A DNA stretch of 64,000 nt from Pyrococcus yayanosii CH1 (GCF_000215995.1 NC_015680.1:248001-312000); one strand, 5' to 3'; numbered from the stretch's first letter, positions 1 to 12,196 are shown. Notes: generated by a model from the sequence alone, not told the origin. Numbers and translations: made by a program.

Positions 1-444
1 GAGGGTGTCCTTGACGCTAAAGGTGTTCTCGAGGGCTATCCTTATGTCAAACTTGGAGGCTATGTCGGCGAGGCTCTGGATGGCCTCTATTTCCAAATCA
101 AGCCTGCCCGTCTTTCCACTTTGCATGACTATTATCTTGGCCCCAAGCTTTATGGCGACGTCAAGGGTGGCCTTTGCGACCTTAAAGTGCCTCGAATAGT
201 ACACGCTGTCCCTGAGGTTCACCGAGACGGGCATCCTCACGATATAGTCAATTCCAACCCCTCTCAGGGCCGTCTCTATGTCCCCTAAATGGTTCTCGAC
301 GACGGTTCCGTTCTTTATGAGACCGAGCGCATGGGGGAATATCTGGACGAAGTCGTAATCCTTTATCTTGACTTCGGCTAGGATTGAGGGCAAGCTCTTC
401 GTTCCGCTTATGAAGTGAGGATAAATACTGACTCCAACCTTCAT
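1..444 (-). CDS. TIM-barrel sugar isomerase / AP endonuclease family 2 protein, partial (3' end outside window)
   Basis: Reading back from the ATG at 444, 148 codons stay open to the window edge. The product begins MKVGVSIYPHF and contains alternating strand-helix segments such as YDFVQIFPHA, AKIIVMQSGK and IRIALENTF. This is the pattern of xylose isomerase-like TIM barrels (AP endonuclease 2 family), whose conserved Glu-Asn near the ALENTF segment usually binds metal. GGAGGT lies 6 bases before the ATG. The substrate cannot be deduced, because members include sugar-phosphate isomerases and endonuclease IV-like proteins. The family is fairly sure, the function is not. Confidence 0.75.
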   Translation of the reverse strand, partial: MKVGVSIYPHFISGTKSLPSILAEVKIKDYDFVQIFPHALGLIKNGTVVENHLGDIETALRGVGIDYIVRMPVSVNLRDSVYYSRHFKVAKATLDVAIKLGAKIIVMQSGKTGRLDLEIEAIQSLADIASKFDIRIALENTFSVKDTL

Positions 445-488
445 AGTCGGATACCTCCGGGTTTGCCTTGAACTTCCCTCGGGCGAAA

Positions 489-500
489 GATTTAAAAGTC
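489..500. promoter_or_regulatory. Bidirectional TATA element
   Basis: The AT-rich stretch gatttaaaagtc reads as a TATA box on both strands. On the plus strand it is about 30 bases before the tRNA at 528. On the minus strand it is about 45 bases before the ATG at 444. Near-symmetric TATA boxes serving divergent genes recur in this window. Confidence 0.55.
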
Positions 501-527
501 TTCCGCGGGTGAGGTATTCCGGGCAGT

Positions 528-637
528 GCCGGGGTAGCTTAGCCTGGTCAAAGCGCCCGGCTCATAGGGCTACTCCCCCGGGAGGGGGAGCCTGAGAAAC
601 CGGGAGATCCGGGGTTCGAAGCCCCGCCCCGGCACCA
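528..637 (+). tRNA. tRNA-Met (CAU, elongator type) with a 32-nt intron
   Basis: The acceptor stem GCCGGGG pairs with CCCCGGC, the T arm is CGGGGTTCGAAGCCCCG, and a genomic CCA ends the gene at 637. The anticodon CAT is at 563-565. Between A566 and A599 is a 32-base insert (567-598). The insert forms a textbook bulge-helix-bulge: CTCA (561-564) pairs with TGAG (593-596), the bulges are TAG (565-567) and AAA (597-599), and GGCT (568-571) pairs with AGCC (589-592). Cutting between the second and third bulge base gives a 7-base loop, CTCATAA. The GCCGGGG acceptor fits the elongator tRNA-Met known to carry an intron in Thermococcales. It lacks initiator features. Confidence 0.93.
567..598 (+). other. 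tRNA intron with bulge-helix-bulge splice sites
   Basis: This 32-base insert lies after the position-37 base of the tRNA. Both 3-nt bulges and the 4-bp central helix expected by the archaeal splicing endonuclease are present. The body CTCCCCC...GGGGGAG folds on itself. Confidence 0.9.
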
Positions 638-693
638 TCTATTCTCACCAACGAGTTTTTAAGTTGGAACGTCTAAAGGAAGAGGGGATGACG

Positions 694-1734
694 ATGCACC
701 TAATAGAGTTCCCGCGAGAAGTTCTTCTAGGTGAGAACTTGAAAAGCGAGGTTAAGAACGTTGCGAGACGATTGAATCTCGGGGAACGTGTTCTCGTTCT
801 TTATGGACCCAAGACGAAGGAGATAGCGGGGAAGGAAGTTGAGCTGGACCTTAAGGATGCATTTGACGTTCATTCCCTCACGGTCTGGGGGCCCTACATG
901 AAAGAAGTCGAGAAGGTCGAGAAGAAAATCTTAGACCTTGCAATCGAATGGGTTGTGGCGGTTGGCGGCGGGAGCATAATAGATGTTGCGAAGCTCGCGT
1001 CATTCAGGGCGAACGTTCCCTTCGTAAGCTTCCCAACCACCGCCTCCCATGACGGTATAGCGAGTGCCAACGCCTCTATAAAGGATCTGGGGGCTAAAAC
1101 ATCGGTCAAGGCTAGGCCCCCCATAGCGGTCATAGCCGACGTTAGGGTCATAAAGACGGCCCCCCACCGCTACCTCGCGGCCGGGGTTGGGGACGTGATA
1201 AGCAACATAACCGCGGTTAGGGACTGGAAACTGGCCCACAAGATAAAGGGGGAATACTTCAGCGAGTACGCGGCTGCCCTCAGTCTCATGAGCGCAAAGA
1301 TGGTCATGAAAAACGCCGACGTGATTAGGTTGGGCAATGAGGACGCCGTGAGGAAGGTCGTTAAGGCCCTGATATCGAGCGGGGTTGCCATGAGCATAGC
1401 GGGCTCGTCCAGGCCGGCTAGCGGTGCCGAGCACCTTTTTAGTCATGCCCTCGACATGCTTGCATCGAAGCCTGCTCTTCATGGTGAGCAGACGGGCGTC
1501 GGGACGATAATCATGGCATACCTCCATGGCATCAACTGGAGAAAGATAAGGGAGGCCCTTAAACGGGTTGGCGCGCCGACGAATGCTTACGAGCTTGGTA
1601 TAGACCCAGAGATAATCGTAGAGGCCCTGACGATTGCTCACACCATAAGGCCAGAGCGCTACACAATCCTTGGCAGGGACGGGCTCACGAAGGAGGCCGC
1701 GAGGAGGGCCGCTGAAATAACCGGGGTAATATGA
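694..1734 (+). CDS. egsA: sn-glycerol-1-phosphate dehydrogenase
   Basis: This enzyme reduces dihydroxyacetone phosphate to sn-glycerol-1-phosphate, the backbone of archaeal membrane lipids. The product has 346 residues and starts [10 protein letters not shown]. Key features are the nucleotide-binding [10 protein letters not shown] (about 91-100), the conserved PTTASHDG (about 115-121), and likely zinc ligands: the Asp in GVGD (about 167) and His in EHLFSH and LHGEQ (about 247 and 263). An in-frame TTG (664) and ATG (688) lie upstream, but the ATG at 694 has gagggg at proper spacing. A TATA box at 655-663 serves it. UPF0179 follows 16 bases later on the same transcript. Confidence 0.95.
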   Translation: MHLIEFPREVLLGENLKSEVKNVARRLNLGERVLVLYGPKTKEIAGKEVELDLKDAFDVHSLTVWGPYMKEVEKVEKKILDLAIEWVVAVGGGSIIDVAKLASFRANVPFVSFPTTASHDGIASANASIKDLGAKTSVKARPPIAVIADVRVIKTAPHRYLAAGVGDVISNITAVRDWKLAHKIKGEYFSEYAAALSLMSAKMVMKNADVIRLGNEDAVRKVVKALISSGVAMSIAGSSRPASGAEHLFSHALDMLASKPALHGEQTGVGTIIMAYLHGINWRKIREALKRVGAPTNAYELGIDPEIIVEALTIAHTIRPERYTILGRDGLTKEAARRAAEITGVI

Positions 1735-1750
1735 GGGGGAGGTGTTGGAG

Positions 1751-2176
1751 ATGGTAATCACGCTGGTTGGGGAAAAGCTCGCCAAACCTGGTCTCGAGTT
1801 CATATATTATGGACCGGCCGAGCCCTGTAAGACTTGCAGGCTGGCAAGGGTCTGCACAGGCAATTTGGAGCCGGGAAGGAGGTACAAGATAGTTAGGGTC
1901 AGGAACATAGAGCATCCCTGTCCGCTCCACGAGGGGAAGGTTAGAGTTGTGGAAGTTGTTGAGCCCGCCATAGAGGTTGCAGTGGAGCCGAGGCTCGCTA
2001 TAGTTGGTAGTAAGATCAAGCTCAGCTTCGTGGACTGTGATGACCCCGAGAAGGCCGAGCTGGTAAGGCCAGAGGGTCTCTTCGAGGGCGATACCGTGAA
2101 GATACTGGACATTGTCGGCGAGTTCGAGTGCAGGGGGAGGACTTACAAAATAGTGAAGGTGATGCGAGAAGGCTGA
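1751..2176 (+). CDS. UPF0179 family protein
   Basis: The product has 141 residues and is similar to the archaeal UPF0179 family, whose function is unknown. Six cysteines are visible. CKTC and VC sit in the first 40 residues, [11 protein letters not shown] near 58, and further Cys in FVDCDDP and FECRG. This suggests metal or Fe-S binding, which is inference. The middle part carries short beta strands. The ATG at 1751 is chosen over GTG 1742 because GGGGGAGGTG ends 6 bases before it. The gene is co-transcribed with egsA and converges on argS, whose stop is 2 bases away. Confidence 0.85.
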   Translation: MVITLVGEKLAKPGLEFIYYGPAEPCKTCRLARVCTGNLEPGRRYKIVRVRNIEHPCPLHEGKVRVVEVVEPAIEVAVEPRLAIVGSKIKLSFVDCDDPEKAELVRPEGLFEGDTVKILDIVGEFECRGRTYKIVKVMREG

Positions 2177-2177
2177 A

Positions 2178-5148
<2,971 letters not shown>

Positions 5149-5152
5149 GGCC

Positions 5153-5515
5153 TCACCTCCATCCGAATTCCGAGAGGAACTTCCTCTTCAGTCTTCTTAT
5201 GGTCCCCGATACGCCGAGCGTCCTCACGATAAGCCTCGTCCCGTTGAACTCCGTGATCAGGGCGAGGGCGAAGCGAATCCTCTCAACATGGTTTCTATCG
5301 CACCTCACTATTCCTGTCTGGCTCTCTTCGTCGAAGTCTATGAACCAGGGCTTTGCCTCCGCAGTTCCCAGCTCGCCGAGAACCCTGAGGGATGCCTCCC
5401 AGATGAGCCTCTTCACATCATTCCTTTTCAGGGGCCTCTCTCCTATTATCTGGAAGGCTATGTAGCGGTGCTTGTCCCTGAGGGTCGGCGGGAGCGTCTT
5501 TGGCTTTTCCCTCAT
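5153..5515 (-). CDS. rnp2: Ribonuclease P protein component 2 (Pop5/Rpp14 family)
   Basis: This is the Pop5 subunit of archaeal RNase P, which pairs with Rpp30 and activates the catalytic RNA for 5' tRNA trimming. The product has 120 residues starting [21 protein letters not shown], typical for the family. The fold core is seen in [16 protein letters not shown] and the late [13 protein letters not shown]. The ATG at 5515 is used because the frame upstream (to 5575) carries no family sequence. It heads the rnp2-pelA-argS operon, with a likely TATA (CCCTTTAATACG, minus strand) near 5538-5549. Confidence 0.93.
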   Translation of the reverse strand: MREKPKTLPPTLRDKHRYIAFQIIGERPLKRNDVKRLIWEASLRVLGELGTAEAKPWFIDFDEESQTGIVRCDRNHVERIRFALALITEFNGTRLIVRTLGVSGTIRRLKRKFLSEFGWR

Positions 5516-5585
5516 GGTAGTCCCTTGGAGGGGGCGTATTAAAGGGTTTGGGTCAATCCAGAAGTTCCATCCCACTGGCCCAAAT

Positions 5586-5595
5586 CTTTATATAC
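5586..5595 (+). promoter_or_regulatory. TATA box of tfb
   Basis: ctttatatac preceded by caaat fits a BRE-TATA element. The predicted transcript start is near 5615, leaving a leader of about 30 bases that ends in ggcgggggtgttgg before the GTG. Confidence 0.6.
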
Positions 5596-5647
5596 CTTTC
5601 GGTATCCGTAGTTATATTGACTTGCATCCGCCGGCGGGGGTGTTGGG

Positions 5648-6550
5648 GTGAATAAGCAGAGGGTTTGTCCCGTTTGTGGTTGGACGGAATTCATATATGA
5701 TCCCGAGAGGGGGGAAATCGTCTGTGCAAAGTGCGGCTACGTTGTCGAGGAGAACATAATCGACATGGGACCTGAATGGAGGGCCTTTGACGCTTCTCAG
5801 AGGGAGAGAAGGTCTAGGACAGGAGCTCCTGAGAGTATTCTTCTTCATGATAAGGGTCTCTCCACGGACATAGGCATAGATCGCTCTCTCACGGGTTTGA
5901 TGAGGGAGAAGATGTATAGGCTTAGGAGGTGGCAGTCTCGTTTGAGGGTTAGTGATGCTGCGGAGCGTAATCTTGCTTTTGCTCTTAGTGAGCTTGATAG
6001 GATTACGGCCCAGCTTAAGCTTCCGAAGCATGTTGAGGAGGAGGCGGCTAGGCTTTATAGGGAGGCTGTTAGGAGGGGGCTTATTAGGGGCCGCTCAATT
6101 GAGAGTGTTATTGCAGCTTGCGTTTACGCCGCCTGCAGGCTCCTAAAAGTCCCAAGAACCCTCGACGAAATCAGCGACATCTCAAGAGTTGATAAGAAGG
6201 AAATTGGGAGAAGTTATCGCTTCATAGCCCGCAATTTAAACCTCACACCCAAGAAATTATTCGTGAAACCCACGGATTACGTGAACAAGTTTGCCGATGA
6301 ACTAGGCTTGAGTGAAAAGGTTAGAAGAAAAGCCGTGGAAATTTTGGAAGAAGCTTATAGGAAGGGATTGACAAGCGGGAAAAGCCCCGCTGGTTTAGTA
6401 GCAGCAGCCCTCTACATCGCCTCCCTCCTCGAAGGAGAAAAAAGAACCCAAAGAGAGGTTGCTGAGGTCGCTCGCGTTACCGAGGTAACCGTTAGGAACC
6501 GCTACAAGGAGCTTGTGGAAAAGCTGGGAATAAAGGTTCCGATAGCCTAA
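5648..6550 (+). CDS. tfb: Transcription initiation factor B (TFB/TFIIB)
   Basis: TFB bridges TBP-TATA and RNA polymerase and reads the BRE. The product has 300 residues. An N-terminal zinc ribbon has Cys at 7, 10, 26 and 29 (CPVC and CAKC). A B-reader/linker follows, then two cyclin folds (about 105-195 and 200-298) ending VTEVTVRNRYKEL with a recognition helix. The start is GTG. Codon use changes inside the gene: about 5880-6115 is rich in CTT, GTT, GCT, ATT and AGT codons, the next part is C-ending, and 6190-6420 is A-rich. This looks like a mosaic with a paralogue or foreign copy. It converges on fen 4 bases downstream. Confidence 0.96.
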   Translation: MNKQRVCPVCGWTEFIYDPERGEIVCAKCGYVVEENIIDMGPEWRAFDASQRERRSRTGAPESILLHDKGLSTDIGIDRSLTGLMREKMYRLRRWQSRLRVSDAAERNLAFALSELDRITAQLKLPKHVEEEAARLYREAVRRGLIRGRSIESVIAACVYAACRLLKVPRTLDEISDISRVDKKEIGRSYRFIARNLNLTPKKLFVKPTDYVNKFADELGLSEKVRRKAVEILEEAYRKGLTSGKSPAGLVAAALYIASLLEGEKRTQREVAEVARVTEVTVRNRYKELVEKLGIKVPIA

Positions 6551-6554
6551 CTCT

Positions 6555-7580
6555 TCACTTTTTCCCAAACCAGCTTTCCAAGGTGACCTGTTTTCCGGCC
6601 TTTACTGCTGTCTTCAGTCTCTCGATGCCGTTCTTGACGCGCTCTTCACTGAAGTCGTGCTCGTCGCAGAGGAATTTCAGTATGCCCTCCTCGTCAGGCT
6701 CCTTCCATTTGAGCTCATAGTTGTCCGTGACGGGCGGGTTCAGGAAGAACTCCTTTATGGCGTAAAGGTCGACGTCGCTGACCTTCTGCCACTTCGCCAA
6801 CGGATCCTTGGAGTGCCTGACTATCTCAAGGGCCTTTTTTGGGCCAATCCCCTTAACGCCGCCGGGATTGTAATCGGTACCCACGAGGATAGCCAGCTCT
6901 ATGAGCTTCTCCCTGTCTATCTTCAGGGCTTTGAGGACCTCCTCAAGCACTATGAGCTCCGGCTTTACGTCCACGTAAACGTCCTTCCCGGGAAGCTTCC
7001 TTTTCCCCGTAATCGTTAGGTTTCTTACGAGCCTCGGGGCACCGAAGAGAAGGGAGTCGTAGTCTTGGCTGGCGGAAGCATAAACAGCTCCCTTGGCAGC
7101 TATGTAGGCAGCTTGGGCCTCTCCCTCGCTTGGAGCTTGGATAACAGGTATTCCCATGAGCTCGAGGAGCTTCTTGGCATCCTCCACAAGAGCCTCGTTA
7201 ACCCTAGTAGCCCTCTGGGCGTACTTCCTAGCCTCTTCAATGTTCCCCCGCTCTAGGGCTTCACGCCACCTTTCCTCAGCTTCCTCCCTTGCCTCTCTTC
7301 TCTTTTCAAGCTCCTTTTTCTTGAAGGCAGGCGGCTTCCCATCGAAGACGTAGGCAGGCTTTATTCCCGCCTCCATGAGGTTTATCGTCCTGTAGAAGAG
7401 CCCGCTCAGATGGGATGTTATCCGCCCCTTAGAGTCCATGAGGGGCGTTCCGTCCCTTTGCCTTATGGTGGAGAGAAACTGATAGATGGCGTTGAGAGCG
7501 TCAATCGCGACCTTCTTCCCATATAGGTTCTCAAGCTCTATCTCCTTCCTCGGCAGGAGCTCACCTATGGGAACTCCCAT
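6555..7580 (-). CDS. fen: Flap endonuclease 1
   Basis: FEN-1 removes 5' flaps during Okazaki fragment maturation and repair. The product has 341 residues from [10 protein letters not shown]. The N-terminal XPG region contains [11 protein letters not shown] and YVFDGKPP; the internal region contains [10 protein letters not shown] and [12 protein letters not shown] with the metal-binding acidic residues; a helix-hairpin-helix [11 protein letters not shown] lies at about 235. The C-terminal [11 protein letters not shown] is a PCNA-interacting PIP box. The ATG at 7580 has GAGGTG 7 bases before it, and this site overlaps the stop of the upstream psiE-like gene, so translation is probably coupled. 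Confidence 0.96.
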   Translation of the reverse strand: MGVPIGELLPRKEIELENLYGKKVAIDALNAIYQFLSTIRQRDGTPLMDSKGRITSHLSGLFYRTINLMEAGIKPAYVFDGKPPAFKKKELEKRREAREEAEERWREALERGNIEEARKYAQRATRVNEALVEDAKKLLELMGIPVIQAPSEGEAQAAYIAAKGAVYASASQDYDSLLFGAPRLVRNLTITGKRKLPGKDVYVDVKPELIVLEEVLKALKIDREKLIELAILVGTDYNPGGVKGIGPKKALEIVRHSKDPLAKWQKVSDVDLYAIKEFFLNPPVTDNYELKWKEPDEEGILKFLCDEHDFSEERVKNGIERLKTAVKAGKQVTLESWFGKK

Positions 7581-7585
7581 CTCAA

Positions 7586-8017
7586 TCACCTCAGCCTACC
7601 GGTGTGCTCATCACTTATCAGATGAGGGGAAGGCTCATCATCCCCTACCTTTCCATAGACCCATCCCAGGGCGAACACGAGGGCGGCGAGTCCGAAGAGC
7701 AGATAGGGTCCGAGCTCCCTGAAGTCCGTCGTTATAACGAGCTTTCGAACGATGGCCATCATACCCAGCTCGGCAACCCTTCTCATGCTGACGTGGTGCT
7801 CCTTAAGGTAAAGGGACAGGAGTTCGTAGACCTCGACGAATATTATGACGAGCATAAAGTCGTCAAGGATGGCGTTAAGATTTTCTCCCGAGATTATGGC
7901 GAAGAACATCCTGTATATAGCCATGCCTATCAAGGCCATTGTAGCCAGCTCGAGCATAACAACAATTACATCGAAAGCCGGGTCTAGGAGCCGGAACAGA
8001 GATCCTCTCTTCATCAT
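7586..8017 (-). CDS. PsiE-like integral membrane protein
   Basis: The product has 143 residues with about four hydrophobic segments (15-40, 50-67, 83-92 and 103-122). The region [19 protein letters not shown] resembles the phosphate-starvation-inducible PsiE family, whose biochemical role is unknown. Tail residues are polar and acidic. It is the first gene of a two-gene operon with fen, the stop overlapping the fen ribosome-binding site. An alternative start is the second ATG, 3 bases on. Confidence 0.75.
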   Translation of the reverse strand: MMKRGSLFRLLDPAFDVIVVMLELATMALIGMAIYRMFFAIISGENLNAILDDFMLVIIFVEVYELLSLYLKEHHVSMRRVAELGMMAIVRKLVITTDFRELGPYLLFGLAALVFALGWVYGKVGDDEPSPHLISDEHTGRLR

Positions 8018-8067
8018 CCGATGTTTGGAAAGGTTCCGTTAATAAGCTTTTGGAAAAGAAAAGAAGG

Positions 8068-9048
8068 TTATGCCTTAGCGTAGAGCCAGCAGGCAACGTA
8101 ATGGTCCTTCTCGGCCTCAACAATCGTTGGCTCCTTTCCATCGCATAGGCCAGCCTTGGCGAAAGGACAGCGGGGATGGAAGCGGCATCCTTTCGGCGGA
8201 TTAATGGGGCTTGGAGGCTCACCTTTTATCGGTTGTCTCTTTGCCTTCATTTCCCTCGCTATGTCCGGATCGGGGACTGGTATGGCGGACAGGAGCATCT
8301 GCGTGTATGGGTGCAATGGATTCTCGAATATCCTGTCTGAGGGTCCAACCTCGACGAGCTTGCCAAGATACATGACGCCTATGCGGTCGCTCATGTATTT
8401 GACGACACCGAGGTCGTGGGATATGAAGAGGTAAGTGAAGCCGTGCTTTTCCTGAAGCTCCTTGAGGGTGTTGAGGATATTAGCTTGTACGGATACGTCG
8501 AGAGCGGAGGTGGGCTCATCGAGTACTATGAACTCAGGCTTGAGTGCCAGAATCCTTGCAAGGGCTATTCTCTGCCTCTGCCCACCTGAGAACTCGTGAG
8601 GGTAGCGGTAAAGATGCATTTCGTTCAGGCCGACACTCTTCAACAACCCTACCACGAATTCCTCGGGGTCATCCACCTCTATGCCGTGGAACCGGACTGG
8701 CTCCATGATTATCTGGAAAACCGTCTGCCTCGGGTTGAGCGATGAGTACGGGTCTTGGAACATAATCTGGGCCTTTCTGCGGAACCATTTCATTTCCTCG
8801 CCCTTGAGCTTGGTAACCTCCTTTCCCATGAAGATTATCTTACCATCCGTGGGCTCTATGAGCCTGAGTATGGTCCTCCCCGTCGTTGTCTTGCCACATC
8901 CGCTCTCCCCGACTAAACCAAAGGTTTCGCCCCTATCTATCTCGAAGCTCACGCCGTCAACGGCCTTCACCCAGCCGATCGTCCTGATGAGGCCCCTGAC
9001 AGGGAAGTACTTCTTGAGGTTCTCAACCTTGAGCACGGGTTCTCCCAT
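8068..9048 (-). CDS. Oligopeptide ABC transporter ATPase, OppF/DppF type
   Basis: This is one of two ATPases that energise the peptide importer encoded just upstream in the operon. The product has 326 residues. It contains the Walker A GESGCGKTT, the Q loop MFQDPYSSLNPR, the ABC signature FSGGQRQRIALAR, Walker B FIVLDEPTSALD and the switch FISHDLGVV. The C-terminal oligopeptide/dipeptide module (HPYTQMLLSAIP) ends with the cysteine-rich CRFHPRCPFA..C stretch, which in related ATPases binds an Fe-S cluster. It is the last gene of the operon, 11 bases after the DppD homologue. Confidence 0.93.
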   Translation of the reverse strand: MGEPVLKVENLKKYFPVRGLIRTIGWVKAVDGVSFEIDRGETFGLVGESGCGKTTTGRTILRLIEPTDGKIIFMGKEVTKLKGEEMKWFRRKAQIMFQDPYSSLNPRQTVFQIIMEPVRFHGIEVDDPEEFVVGLLKSVGLNEMHLYRYPHEFSGGQRQRIALARILALKPEFIVLDEPTSALDVSVQANILNTLKELQEKHGFTYLFISHDLGVVKYMSDRIGVMYLGKLVEVGPSDRIFENPLHPYTQMLLSAIPVPDPDIAREMKAKRQPIKGEPPSPINPPKGCRFHPRCPFAKAGLCDGKEPTIVEAEKDHYVACWLYAKA

Positions 9049-9059
9049 GGTTAATCACC

Positions 9060-10040
9060 TCAGTAGAGATGGCAGGCCACAAAGTGTCCGGGCTCCATCT
9101 CCTTCAGCTCGGGAACCTTTTCCTTGCATATGGACATGACCCGGGGACACCTGGGGTGGAAGCGGCATCCGCTGGGTGGATTGATGAGGTTTGGCACGGT
9201 TCCTGGTATTGCTTCCAGTTTCTCTATCTTCGTCATTGGGTTGGGGACGGCCCTGAGGAGGCCCTGTGTGTAGGGGTGAAGTGGATTCTTGAATATCTGA
9301 TCCACTGAACCAATCTCTACGATTTTACCGGCGTACATAACTGCGACCCTGTCAGCAATTTCGGCGACGACGCCGAGGTTGTGGGTTATAAGGATGACGG
9401 TCGCCTTGTACATCTCCTTCATCCTCTCCAGCAGGTCGAGTATCTGGGCCTGGACGGTAACGTCTAGGGCAGTGGTGGGCTCGTCAGCTATGAGTATGCG
9501 GGGGTTATTGGCAACACCAATTCCTATGACGACACGCTGCTTCATTCCACCGGAGAGCTCGTGGGGATAGTTCTTCACTCTCCTCTCCGGATCGGGTATG
9601 AGGACAGACCTGAGGATTTCAATTGCCCTCTTTATTCCTTCCTTTATGTCCTTAACCTTGCCGTGAACCCCCATGGCCTCGGCTATTTGATAGCCGACGG
9701 TATAGAGGGGGTCAAGAGAGGCGTGCGGGTCCTGGAAGATGTAGGCTATCTCGTTGCCCCTTATCTGCCTGATCTCTTCCTCTTTGAGCTTGAGGAGGTC
9801 GACTACGCTTCCATCTTCCTTGTGGTAGAGGACCTGACCACTAACTATCCTGCCGGGGCTCTCTATGAGCTGGGTTAGGGCCCTCGACGTTACGCTCTTA
9901 CCGCAACCAGTCTCCCCGACGAGGGCAAACGTTTCTCCCCTGTAAACGTCGAAGGATACCTTCTCTATCGCTTTAACAATGCCCGCGTAGGTATAGAAGT
10001 GAACGGTAAGGTCACGAACTTGGAGTATTGGCTCAGGCAC
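9060..10040 (-). CDS. Oligopeptide ABC transporter ATPase, OppD/DppD type
   Basis: This is the second ATPase of the peptide importer. The product has 326 residues and begins (GTG) PEPILQVRDL. It shows Walker A GETGCGKSV, signature LSGGMKQRVVIG, Walker B RILIADEPTTALDV, and the C-terminal HPYTQGLLRAVP with CRFHPRCPRVMSIC. The GTG at 10040 is chosen because AAGGAGG lies 9 bases upstream; another GTG at 10049 overlaps that site. The start lies inside the end of the DppC homologue, giving an 8-base overlap and probable coupling. Confidence 0.92.
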   Translation of the reverse strand: MPEPILQVRDLTVHFYTYAGIVKAIEKVSFDVYRGETFALVGETGCGKSVTSRALTQLIESPGRIVSGQVLYHKEDGSVVDLLKLKEEEIRQIRGNEIAYIFQDPHASLDPLYTVGYQIAEAMGVHGKVKDIKEGIKRAIEILRSVLIPDPERRVKNYPHELSGGMKQRVVIGIGVANNPRILIADEPTTALDVTVQAQILDLLERMKEMYKATVILITHNLGVVAEIADRVAVMYAGKIVEIGSVDQIFKNPLHPYTQGLLRAVPNPMTKIEKLEAIPGTVPNLINPPSGCRFHPRCPRVMSICKEKVPELKEMEPGHFVACHLY

Positions 10041-11184
10041 CCTCCTCACCCTCCTTCTTCTTAACCTTGAACTCTATGCTCCTTCTCGTCTTAGGATCAA
10101 GGATGTCCCTAAGGCCGTCACCAAGGAGGTTCCAGCCGAGGGCCGTCAGGAGAACCACAAGGCCAGGGTAGAACACGAGCCACCAGCACCTTGGGAAGTA
10201 CTGAGCACCGTCGTACACTATCCTTCCCCAGTCGGCTATCGGTGGAGTTGCACCGAGACCGAGAAAACTCAGGCCGGCTTCCATGAGGACGACGCCGCCG
10301 AAGTCGAGGGTTATGTACACCAAGATGGGTCCGATGATGTTGGGAAGGATGTGTCTCAGCATTATGGTCCTCGATGGGAGCCCTATGGCCCTTGCCGCCT
10401 CAACGTAAAGCTTCTCCCTCTCCGTGAGAGTTGAACCTCTTGTTATTCTGGCGTAGCCTGGCCACCAGACTATTATCATGGCAACTATAACTGCCAGTAA
10501 CCTTCCAATGTTGCCGGCCTCTCTCTGGTCGAGAGCGAAGAGTGCCAGTATAAAGTCCTGTAGGGCCGGGTGGGCCGATATGAATCCCTGTATCCTGTCA
10601 GGAAGCACCGCCGAGAAGGCTATGGCCAAGATGAGTGCTGGGAACGCGAGGAACATGTCCGTGATACGCATTATCAGCTCGTCTATCTTTCCTCCATAGT
10701 ACCCGGCTATCAGACCAAGGATTATGCCGAGAGGAACACCGAGGGCTATGACGATTATCGATATCACGAAGCTCGTCCTCGCACCCTGCAGTATTAGGCT
10801 GAGCAGGTCCCTGCCGTAGTGGTCAGAACCGAGCGGGTAGTAGACCACTGTATTGTTATAAAACTCCAGTGTGGCCCTGCTACCGGGCGGGACGAGATAT
10901 ACCTGGTCGTAATTGGCAGTATAGAGGGTCGGAAAGAAGTTGTACTTCCAGGGGGCGAGGTAGGGGCCAAAGATACCGAGGAAGATGAATATCAATACGA
11001 GGAATAGGCCTATCAGGGCGGGAGGGGAGCGATTGAGGGCGTAGAGCATTAGGCGCCATTCTTCCAACTTTGAGCGATTCTTCTCTATCCACCCTTTCTT
11101 GAAAAGGCTTATGAACTTTCCGAGACCATAGACAAGTTTATCCGCAAGCTTGTCAAGTATCGTCTTCTTGTATTCCTCCTGCAT
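10033..11184 (-). CDS. Oligopeptide ABC transporter permease, OppC/DppC type
   Basis: This inner-membrane permease has 383 residues. A long polar N-terminal region (about 1-45) precedes the first membrane helix (IGLFLVLIFIFLGIFGPY). An extracytoplasmic loop carries YYPLGSDHYGRDLLS, typical of the DppC N-terminal domain. The BPD_transp_1 region has the EAA loop EAARAIGLPSRTIMLRHILPN that docks on the ATPases. GAGGTG is 6 bases before the ATG at 11184. Confidence 0.93.
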   Translation of the reverse strand: MQEEYKKTILDKLADKLVYGLGKFISLFKKGWIEKNRSKLEEWRLMLYALNRSPPALIGLFLVLIFIFLGIFGPYLAPWKYNFFPTLYTANYDQVYLVPPGSRATLEFYNNTVVYYPLGSDHYGRDLLSLILQGARTSFVISIIVIALGVPLGIILGLIAGYYGGKIDELIMRITDMFLAFPALILAIAFSAVLPDRIQGFISAHPALQDFILALFALDQREAGNIGRLLAVIVAMIIVWWPGYARITRGSTLTEREKLYVEAARAIGLPSRTIMLRHILPNIIGPILVYITLDFGGVVLMEAGLSFLGLGATPPIADWGRIVYDGAQYFPRCWWLVFYPGLVVLLTALGWNLLGDGLRDILDPKTRRSIEFKVKKKEGEEGA

Positions 11185-11194
11185 GGGAATCACC

Positions 11195-12196
11195 TCAGTA
11201 CCTAACTCTCGGGTCGATTATCGCGTAGAGGATGTCCACTATCAGGTTGGTCGTTACGTAGATTATCGCGTAGATGAATGTCACGGCGATGACCACTGGA
11301 AAGTCAAGGTTCTGAATTGCCTGGACCGCATATCTACCCATTCCCGGTAATGAAAAGACGGTCTCGGTGATGGGAGTTCCGCCGAGCAGGCCTCCGAACT
11401 GAAGACCAAGAACCGTGACTATGGGAACGAGGGCGTTCTTGAGGGCATGCCTGTATACCCTCATCTTTGGAACTCCTTTGGCTTTTAGGAACTGTACGAA
11501 GTCAGAGCTAAGGGCTTCGAGGAAGCTGTTTCTGACAAACCTTGCAACGACACCCATGCCAAGGAAGCCAAGGGTAAAGCCTGGCAGCCAGAACCTTGCG
11601 AGGTGTTGCTTGAAGAGTGCGAAGTCTCCGGTCAGGAGGGCGTCTATCATGGGAACGTGGGTTATTTGAGTTGCGGGAGTGGGTGGGACGCCCGCCAGGG
11701 TAGTGACCCTAAGCTTCACGAAGAATACGTATATCATCAAGTATCCGAGCCAAAAAGCTGGGGTCGAGACGCCAAGGAGGGCGAATATTCTAACAAGGGT
11801 ATCAACCCAGGAGTTCCTCTTTAGGGCGGATATAAGGCCGAGCGGGATTCCTATTATGAGCATGAAGGTGAACGCTATTATAGCCAGTTGCAACGTTACG
11901 GGGAACCTGCGGGAGATGTCCGTCATAACGGGGTTAGATGTTCTGGGGTCAATTATCGAGTTCGTCAGCAGGCCCTTCATGAGGAAGATGTACTGGTCGT
12001 ACCAAGGCTTGTCGAGGTGGTACTCTCTGATTATTCTTTCGATGGCCTCCTGGGAGGCCTTCTCACCGCCAGCCCATGCTCTGGCCGGGTCTGCTGGTAT
12101 CTTGTAGGCTATTAGAAACACTATGAGCGTTACTCCAATTATCGTCGGTATGAAAGTCAGCATCCTCCTTATCAGGAACTTTTTCAGGTTCGCCAT
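11195..12196 (-). CDS. Oligopeptide ABC transporter permease, OppB/DppB type
   Basis: This partner permease has 333 residues. The first helix (LTFIPTIIGVTLIVFLIAYKI) is followed by an extracytoplasmic region and five further helices. The EAA loop reads FLKAKGVPKMRVYRHALKN and is followed by LVPIVTVLGLQFGGLLGG, typical of DppB. It lies 10 bases upstream of the DppC gene and 75 bases after the binding-protein gene. Confidence 0.93.
   Translation of the reverse strand: MANLKKFLIRRMLTFIPTIIGVTLIVFLIAYKIPADPARAWAGGEKASQEAIERIIREYHLDKPWYDQYIFLMKGLLTNSIIDPRTSNPVMTDISRRFPVTLQLAIIAFTFMLIIGIPLGLISALKRNSWVDTLVRIFALLGVSTPAFWLGYLMIYVFFVKLRVTTLAGVPPTPATQITHVPMIDALLTGDFALFKQHLARFWLPGFTLGFLGMGVVARFVRNSFLEALSSDFVQFLKAKGVPKMRVYRHALKNALVPIVTVLGLQFGGLLGGTPITETVFSLPGMGRYAVQAIQNLDFPVVIAVTFIYAIIYVTTNLIVDILYAIIDPRVRY

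Noticed and set aside
1000-1803. Long open frame on the minus strand opposite egsA
   Set aside because: Low-complexity Arg/Gly/Tyr-rich translation with no family likeness; egsA on the other strand is unmistakable.
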